Source of the DNA: CmP2 sp052084925
GTDB lineage: Bacteria; Actinomycetota; Actinomycetes; Actinomycetales; Micrococcaceae
Assembly (NCBI GenBank): GCA_052084925.1
Contig: JBQDEV010000002.1
Coordinates: 248,001 to 312,000, forward strand
Reading direction: 5' to 3'
DNA: 64,000 nucleotides
Part shown: piece by piece, positions 50,590 to 58,698 of the stretch
Layout: each line of letters begins with the position of its first letter
Numbering within the stretch: position 1 is the stretch's first letter
Made by a program: the position numbers and the translations under genes
The notes under the pieces: model-generated
Databases searched by the model: none
What the model saw: the letters and a program-made list of their open reading frames with translations, nothing else
Told to the model about the DNA's origin: nothing

Positions 50590-51182
50590 CAGTGGTCCTC
50601 CGTCGTGCTGGTTGACACGGTGTCGGGGTGAGCGAGCCGGCCAGGGGAGCAGAGCGTCGCGGTGCCGCCCGGGGTGCAGCGGGCGTGGATGTTCTCCGCC
50701 CACGGAACGCGCTCCCCGGCGAAATAGTCGGCGAAGAGGAAACGGCTACGCACCACCAGCACCTCGGCGATCTCCTGCGGGTTGCCACGCTGATGGAGGG
50801 CGTCGGCGTAGGTCTGAGCCACCTCGTCGGCACGACCGGCGCGCACGGTGCGGGCGACCTGCTTGCGTACCTGGTTCAGCCCGCCCGTGCCGAACAGCCG
50901 ATAGTGCAGGTTCACCCGGTCGCCATCGAGGGTCTCGCCGATGACGTGGGGGACGACGATGCGTCCGGAGCGATCCGCGGAGAACATTGGGTAGGTAGAC
51001 AGCGGGAAGGAATCGCGCTCGATTTTCGCCTTCTGCACTCTCGCCGCCGGGCCCACATAGTGGCGCAGCGGGGCCAGCAACACCGCGGCGAAGGCCGCCG
51101 TGGCCAGTAGACCGGCCGCATCGGCGCGCTCCAGGGCGGGAGGGGATGACGTGGAAGTACGAGCTGGTCGTGTCGGTGACAT
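50589..51182 (-). CDS. HTTM-partner protein with FPLSTYPMFS motif
   Basis: 197 residues. A hydrophobic segment near residues 21-40 (AAGLLATAAFAAVLLAPL) suggests membrane attachment, followed by RDSFPLSTYPMFSADRSGR and HVIGETLDGDRVNLHYRLFGTGG. The STYPMFS motif typically accompanies HTTM-domain genes in actinobacteria as I recall. The C-terminal part is helical (RADEVAQTYADALHQRG, VVRSRFLFADYFAG). First gene of the four-gene operon; the ribosome site is weak. Function unknown; probably forms a complex with the HTTM protein. Confidence 0.7.
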   Translation of the reverse strand: MSPTRPARTSTSSPPALERADAAGLLATAAFAAVLLAPLRHYVGPAARVQKAKIERDSFPLSTYPMFSADRSGRIVVPHVIGETLDGDRVNLHYRLFGTGGLNQVRKQVARTVRAGRADEVAQTYADALHQRGNPQEIAEVLVVRSRFLFADYFAGERVPWAENIHARCTPGGTATLCSPGRLAHPDTVSTSTTEDH

Positions 51183-51279
51183 GGGCTTCGACTCTCAGAG
51201 ATCGGGGGCTGACGTGGCGACGGCGTCGTCAGACGGGTCAGGCAGGTCTGGTTGGTCAGGCCATCGTGGCGCTCGCGGA

Positions 51280-51317
51280 TGAGAACCATGTGAACACCAG
51301 ATGAGATGGCGGTGAGA
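51280..51317. promoter_or_regulatory. TGAGA direct repeats, four units (site D)
   Basis: Units start at 51280 (TGAGA), 51291 (TGAAC), 51302 (TGAGA) and 51313 (TGAGA), each 11 bases apart, in the divergent region between the HTTM operon (start 51182) and the holin-family gene (start 51422). Towards the HTTM operon the last CTCAT is followed by ten bases and CACGAT, the same geometry as at sites A and B. Confidence 0.6.
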
Positions 51318-51421
51318 AGAACCGGAGGGCGGCGTCGATCTGAACTACGCGGGGCCCGGGGGCCGGTGATACTTTTGTAGGCGACAAGACCCCGTCCGAG
51401 ATGTTAAAGAGGTAGTTCCGA

Positions 51422-52351
51422 ATGGCAAATCCCGGTACTCATGCGGCCGCTGATGCGCAGGATCAGCATTCGTCGCAGCGCGGACGCGTGCGTGTGACGG
51501 ACCAGACGCGGTCCAGCTCGATGATGGATCTGACTGCGACGGGCCTGCGGCTGGTGCCGAAGCAGCTCAAGGATGAGACGACACTGGCGGTCAACCACGT
51601 GAAGTCCAAGGGCGTCGGTCTCGGCGTCGGCATCGGTCTCGCCATGGTGGGGCTGTTCGTGCTGGTGATCGTGCTGATCTCGCTGGTGGTCGCCCTCATC
51701 GGCGCCTTCGCCGACACCGGCAACCTCTGGTTCTGGTCACTGATGGTCGCCGCCGGGGCTCTCATTCTCAGCCTGATCCTGATCGGGATCGGGGCGCTGC
51801 TCCTGAAAGGGCAGATGCCGCTGGTGCCGCAGGAGACCATTCGGGGATTCAAACATGACCTGGGCTACCTCGCCGAGGGGAACTCCTTCGACCCGGTGGA
51901 GTTCGACCGTCTCGAGGCCGAGAAGGCCGAGCGGAAGAAGCAGGAGAAGCTGCGCGAGAAGGAATTGACCAAGCAGGCCGCCAAGGAGGAGAAGGCCGCA
52001 CGCAAGCGCGGTGAGGCACCGACCACGGTCACCTCCATCAAGCCTTCCACCGAGGAACTGCGTCATCGCGCCGAACTGCGCCGTCGCCACCTGGGCGATA
52101 TCCGCTCCGGCCTCGAGGAGAAGACCGACGTGAAGGCACAGTTCGCTGCGTTCACCGCGGCTGCCACGGGCCGTCGCCGGGACGACGCTGGCACCTCGCC
52201 GGTCTCGCCCTACACCGGAGCGGCTCGCGCCGGGGAGAAAGTCGGGGACGCCAGCGACTACGTCAAGGACCGTTGGCAGCCGATCGCCCTGCTAGGCGCG
52301 TCCTCCACGGCACTGGCGGTATTCTTGAGGAAGCTCACAGAGAAAAAGTGA
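51422..52351 (+). CDS. Phage-holin-family (actinobacterial holin-X) membrane protein
   Basis: 309 residues, ATG 51422 preceded by GAGGT. Two adjacent hydrophobic segments (GLAMVGLFVLVIVLISLVVALIG and FWSLMVAAGALILSLILIGIGALLL) are typical of the actinobacterial holin-X/DUF1469 family, which despite the name is a chromosomal membrane protein. A charged coiled coil follows (EAEKAERKKQEKLREKELTKQ) and a C-terminal hydrophobic patch. GATACT at 51368-51373 is a possible -10. Function unknown; no phage genes are nearby. Confidence 0.8.
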   Translation: MANPGTHAAADAQDQHSSQRGRVRVTDQTRSSSMMDLTATGLRLVPKQLKDETTLAVNHVKSKGVGLGVGIGLAMVGLFVLVIVLISLVVALIGAFADTGNLWFWSLMVAAGALILSLILIGIGALLLKGQMPLVPQETIRGFKHDLGYLAEGNSFDPVEFDRLEAEKAERKKQEKLREKELTKQAAKEEKAARKRGEAPTTVTSIKPSTEELRHRAELRRRHLGDIRSGLEEKTDVKAQFAAFTAAATGRRRDDAGTSPVSPYTGAARAGEKVGDASDYVKDRWQPIALLGASSTALAVFLRKLTEKK

Positions 52352-52397
52352 GTCGCCGCACCGCCGTCGACTCACCCCACCCCGGGGGAGTAATGGG

Positions 52398-53093
52398 ATG
52401 AAGCTGATCGGCGCCGGCACCCGATCCGATATCGAGTACCAGGTCTCGGATCGCTGGCTGACCGCGCCGAACATCATCACCCTGGTGCGGTTCTGCCTGG
52501 TCCCGCTGTTCGTGTGGCAGGCGTTCACCGGTCAATATCTGGGCGCTTTCATCACCTTGGCGGTGCTGTTCAGCACCGACTGGGTGGACGGCTACGTCGC
52601 GCGGCGGTTCAATCAGATCTCGACCGTCGGCAAATGGCTGGATCCGTTGGCGGACCGGATTTCGATCGTCGTGGTCGCCGTCACCGTGGTGATCACTGGG
52701 GTGGCCCCCGGCTGGCTGGTGGCGAGCCTGCTCATCCCGGATCTACTGCTGTTCGTCCTGAACGCCGTGCTGTTCCTCGGCTCACCGGAGCTGGAGGTGA
52801 CAGCGCTGGGCAAGATCCGCACCGCCCTGATCATGGCCGGGATCCCGTTCCTGCTGCTCGCCCAGGTCGCGGAGATGGACTCCACCTTTTGGCATGTGGT
52901 GGCCTATGCGTTGCTGGTGCCGGGCTGCCTCGGCCACTGGGGCGCCGCCGTGGACTACACCATCCGCTCACTGCGGAAGCATCGTCAGCTGCGCGCCGTG
53001 GGAATCAACCCGCGCCAGCGCCAATCCTGGGCCTTCAAACATCAGCAGGGCGGAGTGGGACACTCCACCGCCCCCGAAGCCGGAGCGTCATGA
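52398..53093 (+). CDS. CDP-alcohol phosphatidyltransferase family protein
   Basis: 231 residues. The family signature DxxDGxxAR...GxxxDxxxD is complete: STDWVDGYVARR, then GKWLDPLADR. About six membrane segments. GGGGAG lies before ATG 52398. Transfers a phosphatidyl group from CDP-diacylglycerol to an alcohol such as glycerol phosphate or inositol phosphate; the acceptor cannot be assigned. ATGA overlap with the next gene. Confidence 0.92.
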   Translation: MKLIGAGTRSDIEYQVSDRWLTAPNIITLVRFCLVPLFVWQAFTGQYLGAFITLAVLFSTDWVDGYVARRFNQISTVGKWLDPLADRISIVVVAVTVVITGVAPGWLVASLLIPDLLLFVLNAVLFLGSPELEVTALGKIRTALIMAGIPFLLLAQVAEMDSTFWHVVAYALLVPGCLGHWGAAVDYTIRSLRKHRQLRAVGINPRQRQSWAFKHQQGGVGHSTAPEAGAS

Positions 53094-54013
53094 TCATAGG
53101 TGCCGTCGTGGCCGCCCTGCTCGGGGCGGTCTGCTTGGCTGTGGGCTCCGAGCGGCAATCGTCCGGGGTGCGCAAATACGCCGGGGTGCGCATCCTGCGC
53201 CCCCTCGACTACGTCAAGCTCGTCCGCCAGGGACGCTGGCTAGTCGGCGGTCTGCTCCTGATCCTGGGTATGGCCCTCAATATCTACGCGCTGGCCACCG
53301 CCCCACTGACGGTGGTCCAGCCAATCGGCGCGGTCGCCGTGGTCATCACCACCGTGCTGCACGCGCGCATCAACTCACTGCGACTGAACCGGTCCACAGT
53401 CGCGGCGATCACCTGCTGTGTGGCCGGGTCGGCCGGGTTCGTGGCGCTGGCAATCGTGGCCACACGGGAGAATCATCGTCCGCGGATGGACCAGGAATCG
53501 CTGACGAACTGGATCGCCGTCGCTATCATCGTGGTCTTCGCCGTTACCGCGACGATTCTGCGCACCCACCCCTCGGCCTTCATGTACATCATGGGTGCCG
53601 GGGTGCTGTTCGCCTTTGTCGCCGTGTCCACGCGCTTGGCGATCCTGCACATCCTCGACCGCGACGCCGGCGGGCTGCTGGGGGTGCCGTGGCTCCAGCT
53701 CGGCGTGCTCATCAGCGCGGCCCTGCTGGGCAGCTATTTCGTGCAACGTGCGCATCAGCACGGTCCGCCCGACCTGGTGGTGGCGGGGCTCACAGTAGTG
53801 GACCCGATGGTGGCGGTCGTGATCGGGATTTTCGTGCTCGGAGAACTGCAGGACGGGGTTCCGCTCCTCGTGTTGGCTGGAATGGTGGTGGCTGCTGCCG
53901 TAGCATCGGGGGGAGTTCTCGTGCTGGCCCGGGACCACCCCGACGTGATCAAGCGCAAAGCTGAGTGGGATCAGGCGTCGCAGCCCGATAGCCCACCGCA
54001 GACGACGACCTGA
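53090..54013 (+). CDS. DMT/EamA-like (NIPA-like) membrane transporter
   Basis: 307 residues with nine to ten hydrophobic segments, among them ALLGAVCLAVGSERQ, LNIYALATAPLTVVQPIGAVAVV, CCVAGSAGFVALAIV and DLVVAGLTVVDPMVAVVIGIFVLGE. The PLTVVQPIGA and DPMVAV half-repeats are characteristic of the DMT/NIPA-like group. Substrate unknown (magnesium or metabolites have been proposed for relatives). Translationally coupled to the phosphatidyltransferase gene. Confidence 0.85.
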   Translation: MIIGAVVAALLGAVCLAVGSERQSSGVRKYAGVRILRPLDYVKLVRQGRWLVGGLLLILGMALNIYALATAPLTVVQPIGAVAVVITTVLHARINSLRLNRSTVAAITCCVAGSAGFVALAIVATRENHRPRMDQESLTNWIAVAIIVVFAVTATILRTHPSAFMYIMGAGVLFAFVAVSTRLAILHILDRDAGGLLGVPWLQLGVLISAALLGSYFVQRAHQHGPPDLVVAGLTVVDPMVAVVIGIFVLGELQDGVPLLVLAGMVVAAAVASGGVLVLARDHPDVIKRKAEWDQASQPDSPPQTTT

Positions 54014-54043
54014 CCCGCTGACCCCACGAAGGAGCGATTCGAC

Positions 54044-55243
54044 GTGACGGATGCTGACCGCGCACCCTTGAAGGTCCTGATCGCGGCAGATACTTACCCG
54101 CCACACGTCAACGGCGCGGCCACATTCTGCCACCGATTGGCCACCGCGCTACACGAACGTGGTCACGAAGTACACGTAGTCGCCCCGCGCAACGAGTCCG
54201 GGACGAATACGGTCGAGCACACCGAGGTGGCGACCGTGCACCGGGTGCGGTCCCTTCCCGCGCCCACTCACGAGTACTACCGGCTGGTGAGCAAACGCGG
54301 TGCGGCGCGTACGATCGGCGCCATCCTGGACGAGGTCCGCCCCGACGTCGTGCATGTCCAGTGCCACTACATGATCGGCGAAGCAGCCATCAAGCAGGCC
54401 ACCGTGCGTCGGATCCGCACCGTGTCGACCAACCACTTCATGCCGGAGAACCTGGAGCCGTTCCTGCCGTTCCCGCAGTGGTTCCTCAACATCGTCTCGC
54501 GTAACTCGTGGCGAGACATGGGCCGACTCATGGGACAGACTGCGGTGGTGACCACCCCCACCGAACTGGCGGCACGCACCATGATGGAGCACGCCGGGCT
54601 CGAGAACGTCCTCGCCGTCTCCAACGGCATCGACTCGACCAAGTACGAACTGAAGCCGGGCGAGAAGCTGATCCGGCATCAGCAGCCCACCGTCCTGTTC
54701 GTCGGTCGCCTCGCCGTGGAGAAGAATATCGACGTGCTGTTGCGCGCTCTGACCCTGACAGACCCCGCGCTGCTGATCCGTGCCGAGATCGTAGGAGACG
54801 GGGAACAACGCGACGCGTTGCGCACGCTAGCCGAGGAACTGGGCATCACCGACCGAGTCACGTTCCGTGGCCATGTCACCGAGGCCGAGTTGCGCGAGGC
54901 CTACCTGCGCTCCGGTGTTTTCTGCCAACCGGGCACCGCAGAGCTGCAGTCCTTGGTGAGTCTCGAAGCGATGAGCGCGTCGAAGCCCGTCGTGCTCGCC
55001 GATGCCCTGGCGTTGCCGCACCTGGTCGACGACGGTGTCAACGGGTACCTCTTCACCCCTGGTGATCCTGCGGATCTAGCGCAAAAACTGGACGCCGTGC
55101 TGGGTGCTGACCCGCAGACTCGTCAGTCGATGGGGGAGCGCTCCCATGACAAAGTCCAGCAGCATGCACAGTCGAAGACCATCGACATCTTCGAGCGGAT
55201 CTACCGCGGTGCTTCAGCGCGCGAGATTCGAGCGTCGAACTGA
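54044..55243 (+). CDS. Glycosyltransferase, GT4 family (alpha-mannosyltransferase-like)
   Basis: 399 residues from GTG 54044 (AAGGAG upstream). GT-B fold: N-terminal IAADTYPPHVNGAATFCHRLATAL, nucleotide-binding half with VLFVGRLAVEKNIDVLLRAL, IVGDGEQR, FRGHVTEAELREAY and the GT4 donor motif FCQPGTAELQSLVSLEAMSASKPVV (usually EGF...E; here AEL...E, the first Glu retained). This resembles actinobacterial mannosyltransferases that act on phosphatidylinositol mannosides, consistent with the neighbouring CDP-alcohol transferase. Acceptor inferred, not proven. Confidence 0.9.
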   Translation: MTDADRAPLKVLIAADTYPPHVNGAATFCHRLATALHERGHEVHVVAPRNESGTNTVEHTEVATVHRVRSLPAPTHEYYRLVSKRGAARTIGAILDEVRPDVVHVQCHYMIGEAAIKQATVRRIRTVSTNHFMPENLEPFLPFPQWFLNIVSRNSWRDMGRLMGQTAVVTTPTELAARTMMEHAGLENVLAVSNGIDSTKYELKPGEKLIRHQQPTVLFVGRLAVEKNIDVLLRALTLTDPALLIRAEIVGDGEQRDALRTLAEELGITDRVTFRGHVTEAELREAYLRSGVFCQPGTAELQSLVSLEAMSASKPVVLADALALPHLVDDGVNGYLFTPGDPADLAQKLDAVLGADPQTRQSMGERSHDKVQQHAQSKTIDIFERIYRGASAREIRASN

Positions 55244-55282
55244 CAGTATGATGGACGGGTTGCCGTTGCGACGGCAATGCAG

Positions 55283-55356
55283 GGGGCGTTAGCTCAGTTG
55301 GTCAGAGCAGAGGACTCATAATCCTTGGGTCGCGGGTTCAAGTCCCGCACGCCCTA
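55283..55356 (+). tRNA. tRNA with CAT anticodon (tRNA-Met elongator or tRNA-Ile2)
   Basis: 74 bases. Acceptor arms GGGGCGT and ACGCCCT pair (first pair G-U), D-arm GCTCAGTTGGTCAGAGC, anticodon arm AGGACTCATAATCCT with CAT at 55317-55319, T-arm GCGGGTTCAAGTCCCGC, discriminator A. It is not an initiator tRNA. CAT is read as Met, or as Ile (AUA) if lysidine-modified; I cannot decide between them. CCA is not encoded. Confidence 0.92.
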
Positions 55357-55372
55357 CCGCATGGATAAAGGG

Positions 55373-55398
55373 AAGCCGCCCCGTTCGGGGCGGCTTTT
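55373..55398 (+). terminator. Rho-independent terminator after the tRNA
   Basis: AAGCCGCCCC, loop GTTC, GGGGCGGCTT, then TT: ten-base stem followed by a T-run (four Ts at 55395-55398). Confidence 0.9.
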
Positions 55399-55526
55399 CC
55401 GTGCTCGTACCTGGGACAGTACCTGGATCAGAACCTGGATCGGCATCTGGAATGAAACCGGGAGCGCACTGGACGGGATAGTGTTCTGAACGGAACCTAT
55501 CCGTGATGCAGGAGAGGAACACATTC

Positions 55527-56669
55527 GTGTCTCGAACGTCCCCGTTGCGACTCTTCATAGACGCCCGCTATACGCGCACCGATTTCCACGACGGCATCTC
55601 CCGCTACGGCGCCTCGCTGATCGAGGCCACCGCCCGACGCGCCGACGTCACCATGATCATCCATGACGAGGCACAACTGCCGATGCTTCCGCCCGGAGTT
55701 CCGTGGGTCAAAGTCACTGCGCCGACGTCGCCCCGAGAACCCCTGGTCGCGCGTGAACTCAATCAGTACGCACCCGACGTCGTCTTCTCGCCGATGCAGA
55801 CCATGGGATCGGCAGGACGGCGCTTCGGACTGATCCTCACACTCCACGACCTGATCTACTACCAGCATCGGACACCTCCACGGGATTTCCCGCTGCCGGT
55901 GCGCGGGTTATGGCGGCTCTACCATCTGGCTTACTGGCCGCAGCGTCTCCTCCTGGATCGCGCCGACGAAGTCGTCACTGTCTCCGGCACCACACAGCGC
56001 CTGATGCGCCACCACCGTCTCACGCGCAGACCGATCACCGTGGTCTCCAACGCGCCGCAGCCCACAGCAGCGCCCCGCGACCCGGAACGGTCCCCGGAGA
56101 AAACCCTGGTCTACATGGGCTCGTTCATGGACTACAAGAATGTCGAGTCCCTCATCGCAGCACTTCCGGGACTGCCGGGCTATCAATTGCACCTACTGTC
56201 CAGGATCTCCTCGGCTCGCGAGGAGGAGCTACGACGCCAAGCCGCCGAACTCGGCCTCGACCCAAACGTGGTGGTGTTTCACCGCGGTACCAGTGAAGAG
56301 GAGTATCGAGAGCTCCTGCGCTCTTGCACCGCGCTGGTGACGATGTCGCGTGCGGAAGGATTCGGGCTCCCGTTGGCCGAAGCTATGGCGGAGGGGACCC
56401 CGGTCATCGTCTCGGATCTGGAGATCTTCCGGGAGATCGGCGGCGAAGCAGGTGCGGCTCAGTTCGTGGAGTTGACCGACCCCGAGGCCACGGGAAGCGC
56501 CGTGGCCGCTGCCGTGCGTCGATGGGAAGACCCGGTGGCCTACGCAGAGGCTTCACGAGCCGCTTCACAACAAGCTCAACGGTTCACCTGGGAGCGGTCG
56601 GCTGAGGCACTGATGGGTGTCGCAGAATCCGTGGTCGACCGTCGTCGTCGACGCGCGCAACAGCGCTGA
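55527..56669 (+). CDS. Glycosyltransferase, GT4 family
   Basis: About 380 residues. I chose GTG 55527 because GGAGAGG lies nine bases upstream; ATG 55506 and GTG 55503 are longer alternatives. Segments: LFIDARYTRTDFHDGISRYGASLIEA, LTLHDLIYYQHRTPP, EVVTVSGTTQRLM, LVYMGSFMDYKNVESLIAALPGL, VVFHRGTSEEEYRELLRSCTALVTMSRAEGFGLPLAEAMAEGTPVIVS, the classic EGFGLPxxEAM GT4 motif. Cytoplasmic, builds an envelope glycan or glycolipid; acceptor unknown. Confidence 0.9.
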   Translation: MSRTSPLRLFIDARYTRTDFHDGISRYGASLIEATARRADVTMIIHDEAQLPMLPPGVPWVKVTAPTSPREPLVARELNQYAPDVVFSPMQTMGSAGRRFGLILTLHDLIYYQHRTPPRDFPLPVRGLWRLYHLAYWPQRLLLDRADEVVTVSGTTQRLMRHHRLTRRPITVVSNAPQPTAAPRDPERSPEKTLVYMGSFMDYKNVESLIAALPGLPGYQLHLLSRISSAREEELRRQAAELGLDPNVVVFHRGTSEEEYRELLRSCTALVTMSRAEGFGLPLAEAMAEGTPVIVSDLEIFREIGGEAGAAQFVELTDPEATGSAVAAAVRRWEDPVAYAEASRAASQQAQRFTWERSAEALMGVAESVVDRRRRRAQQR

Positions 56670-56690
56670 GCCAAACCGCGGTAGCAAAGG

Positions 56691-57308
56691 TTAGCCCAAC
56701 GGGGTGCCCCGCAATGGCCACAGAACGGACGGCCCGGACCACCCCAACAACAGCCCGGGATCGATATAGCGGTCTCGGACGGTGGCCCCGATCGACCAGC
56801 CGTCCGGGATGCGCACGCCCCAGTGCACACACTGAACCGCGCAGTGCTGTTCCTCGCTGATCTGTCCGACCACCTGTCCGCGCTGGACGGCGTCGCCGAC
56901 GGCCAACTCCGTGGATACCGGTTCGAAGGACGAGAGCATCCCGTTGGGGTGCTCGATGGTGAGCACAGGCCGGTCGACCACCGTGCCCACGAAACGAACG
57001 ATCCCCGCTTCGGGGGACAGCACCTCGGAGGAAGCCTCGAGATCGATGCCGCGATGGCCTGGGGCCCAGGGCGCGCTCGGCGCGCTGAACTCACGCAGCA
57101 CGGACGATGGCGTCGCTCCTGCCACGGGAGGTGCCCACGCTTCCCCCGTGCCTCCCGAGATGCCCGATGCTCGCTCGGAGAGCATCACAGCATGGCTGCT
57201 GGCGGTCACACCCATCACTGAACCCAGGACGAGGAGCAGAAGGGTGACGGTGATCGTCCATTTTTCGGCGAGATTCTGTCGGGTCGATCCGGGTATTGGA
57301 GGAGCCAT
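56691..57308 (-). CDS. M23-family peptidase-like secreted protein
   Basis: 205 residues from ATG 57308 (GAGG eight bases upstream; the longer reading to 57380 has no ribosome site). A membrane segment (WTITVTLLLLVLGSVMGVTA) is followed by the LytM fold: GHRGIDLEA (first metal-ligand pair His and Asp) and CAVQCVHWGVRIPDG (His of the second motif). The third His of a classical M23 site is replaced (SSFEP instead of xSH), as is common in actinobacterial members, so activity may be weak. Acts on or scaffolds peptidoglycan. Just upstream of rpsB on the other strand. Confidence 0.85.
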   Translation of the reverse strand: MAPPIPGSTRQNLAEKWTITVTLLLLVLGSVMGVTASSHAVMLSERASGISGGTGEAWAPPVAGATPSSVLREFSAPSAPWAPGHRGIDLEASSEVLSPEAGIVRFVGTVVDRPVLTIEHPNGMLSSFEPVSTELAVGDAVQRGQVVGQISEEQHCAVQCVHWGVRIPDGWSIGATVRDRYIDPGLLLGWSGPSVLWPLRGTPLG

Positions 57309-57380
57309 GGACACAGCCTCGCGGAGAACGTCTGAGCCTGTGGGAACCCGCACCATCGTCGGGGGATAGCTGCCGATCAT

Positions 57381-57740
57381 GCTGCTGAATCGGGCGCCTG
57401 TGGAGGAGCGTGGCCCGTGTCTGATCCGACGCTGAGATGGGGTATGCTGGTGCGAGCAGTTCTGTGTTCATTCGTCGTGCCTCGGCAGGGGAAGATGCAG
57501 GGCTGACTACGCGCATGGCAAGCGAAGCGCGCGAGTGCTTCGACCTGCGGCCATCGGTCGGTTGCGGAAGAGATATCGCAATCGTCAACGGGCGCAGAGT
57601 GGCGAACGCCGTTGTCATGCCAGGGGTCACCGTCACCAGGCGGCTGGCCAATCAACCGAAAAACTACAAGAAGCAGTGTGCCACGCCCGCTGCGCCGCGA
57701 TCCGCGGTGCCCGGCGTCTCGCCTGCACAGAAGGAGCGAC
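57381..57740 (+). promoter_or_regulatory. rpsB promoter and long 5' leader
   Basis: A TATGCT hexamer (57443-57448) could be the -10 of the rpsB-tsf operon, which would give a leader of about 290 bases. GCGCCGCG-ATC-CGCGGTGC (57692-57710) is a stable hairpin ending 30 bases before the start codon. Length and hairpin fit autoregulation by S2, but no known leader consensus was matched. Confidence 0.4.
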
Positions 57741-58631
57741 ATGCCCGTCGTGACAATGCGCCAGATGCTGGATTCCGGCGTCCATTTCGGCCACCAGACC
57801 CGTCGTTGGAACCCGAAGATGAAGCGTTTCATCTTCACCGAGCGCAACGGCATCTACATCATCGACCTGCAGCAGTCCCTGTCTTATGTGGACCGCGCCT
57901 ACGAGTTCATCAAGGAGACTGTCGCCCACGGCGGCTCGATCCTGTTCGTCGGCACCAAGAAGCAGGCTCAGGAAGCCATCGCAGAGCAGGCCACCCGCGT
58001 GGGCATGCCCTACGTGAACCACCGCTGGCTCGGCGGCATGCTGACCAACTTCCAGACCGTCTCCAAGCGCGTGAACCGCATGAAGGAACTGGAAGCCATT
58101 GACTTCGAGGATGTCGCAGGCTCGCAGTACACCAAGAAGGAACTGCTGCTGCTGCACCGCGAGCTCGAGAAGCTGCAGGCCAACCTCGGCGGTATCCGTA
58201 ACATGACCCGCACGCCTTCGGCTGTATGGATCGTGGACACCAAGAAGGAGCACCTGGCTGTCGATGAGGCGGAGAAGCTGGGTATCCCGATCGTCGCCAT
58301 CCTCGACACCAACTGCGACCCGGACGAGGTCACCTACCCGATCCCGGGCAACGACGACGCCATCCGCTCCGTGTCTCTGCTGACCCGCGTCATTGCCGAC
58401 GCTGTGGCCGATGGCCTCATCGCCCGCAACCAGGGCAAGTCCGGCGGACAGGGCACCACCGAAGAGCCCTTGGCCGAGTGGGAGCGTGAGCTCCTCGAGC
58501 AGCACAATGAGGCTCAGGCACAGGAGAAGTCGGCTGCTGAAGGCGAAACCGCCGAGGCAGCCGAGACCGCTGAGCCGGCCGCAGCTGCCGAGCAGCCGGA
58601 GTCGGCCGCTGACGCCGAGAAGTCCGAATAA
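57741..58631 (+). CDS. rpsB: Ribosomal protein S2
   Basis: 296 residues. MPVVTMRQMLDSGVHFGHQ, RWNPKMKRFIF, NGIYIIDLQQS and NHRWLGGMLTNFQTV are diagnostic of S2. The last 50 residues are an Ala/Glu-rich extension (ETAEAAETAEPAAAAEQ) typical of actinobacterial S2. AAGGAG precedes ATG 57741. 67 bases upstream of tsf, probably cotranscribed. Confidence 0.98.
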   Translation: MPVVTMRQMLDSGVHFGHQTRRWNPKMKRFIFTERNGIYIIDLQQSLSYVDRAYEFIKETVAHGGSILFVGTKKQAQEAIAEQATRVGMPYVNHRWLGGMLTNFQTVSKRVNRMKELEAIDFEDVAGSQYTKKELLLLHRELEKLQANLGGIRNMTRTPSAVWIVDTKKEHLAVDEAEKLGIPIVAILDTNCDPDEVTYPIPGNDDAIRSVSLLTRVIADAVADGLIARNQGKSGGQGTTEEPLAEWERELLEQHNEAQAQEKSAAEGETAEAAETAEPAAAAEQPESAADAEKSE

Positions 58632-58698
58632 GACCTCTACGATCACTGACCAACATCACTGCGGAGACCCCGCATAACTGAAGGATGTGTTAACAGCA

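Noticed and set aside
51422..52351. Prophage indication from the holin-family gene
   Set aside because: This family is chromosomal in actinobacteria, and no integrase, terminase, capsid or lysin genes are near.
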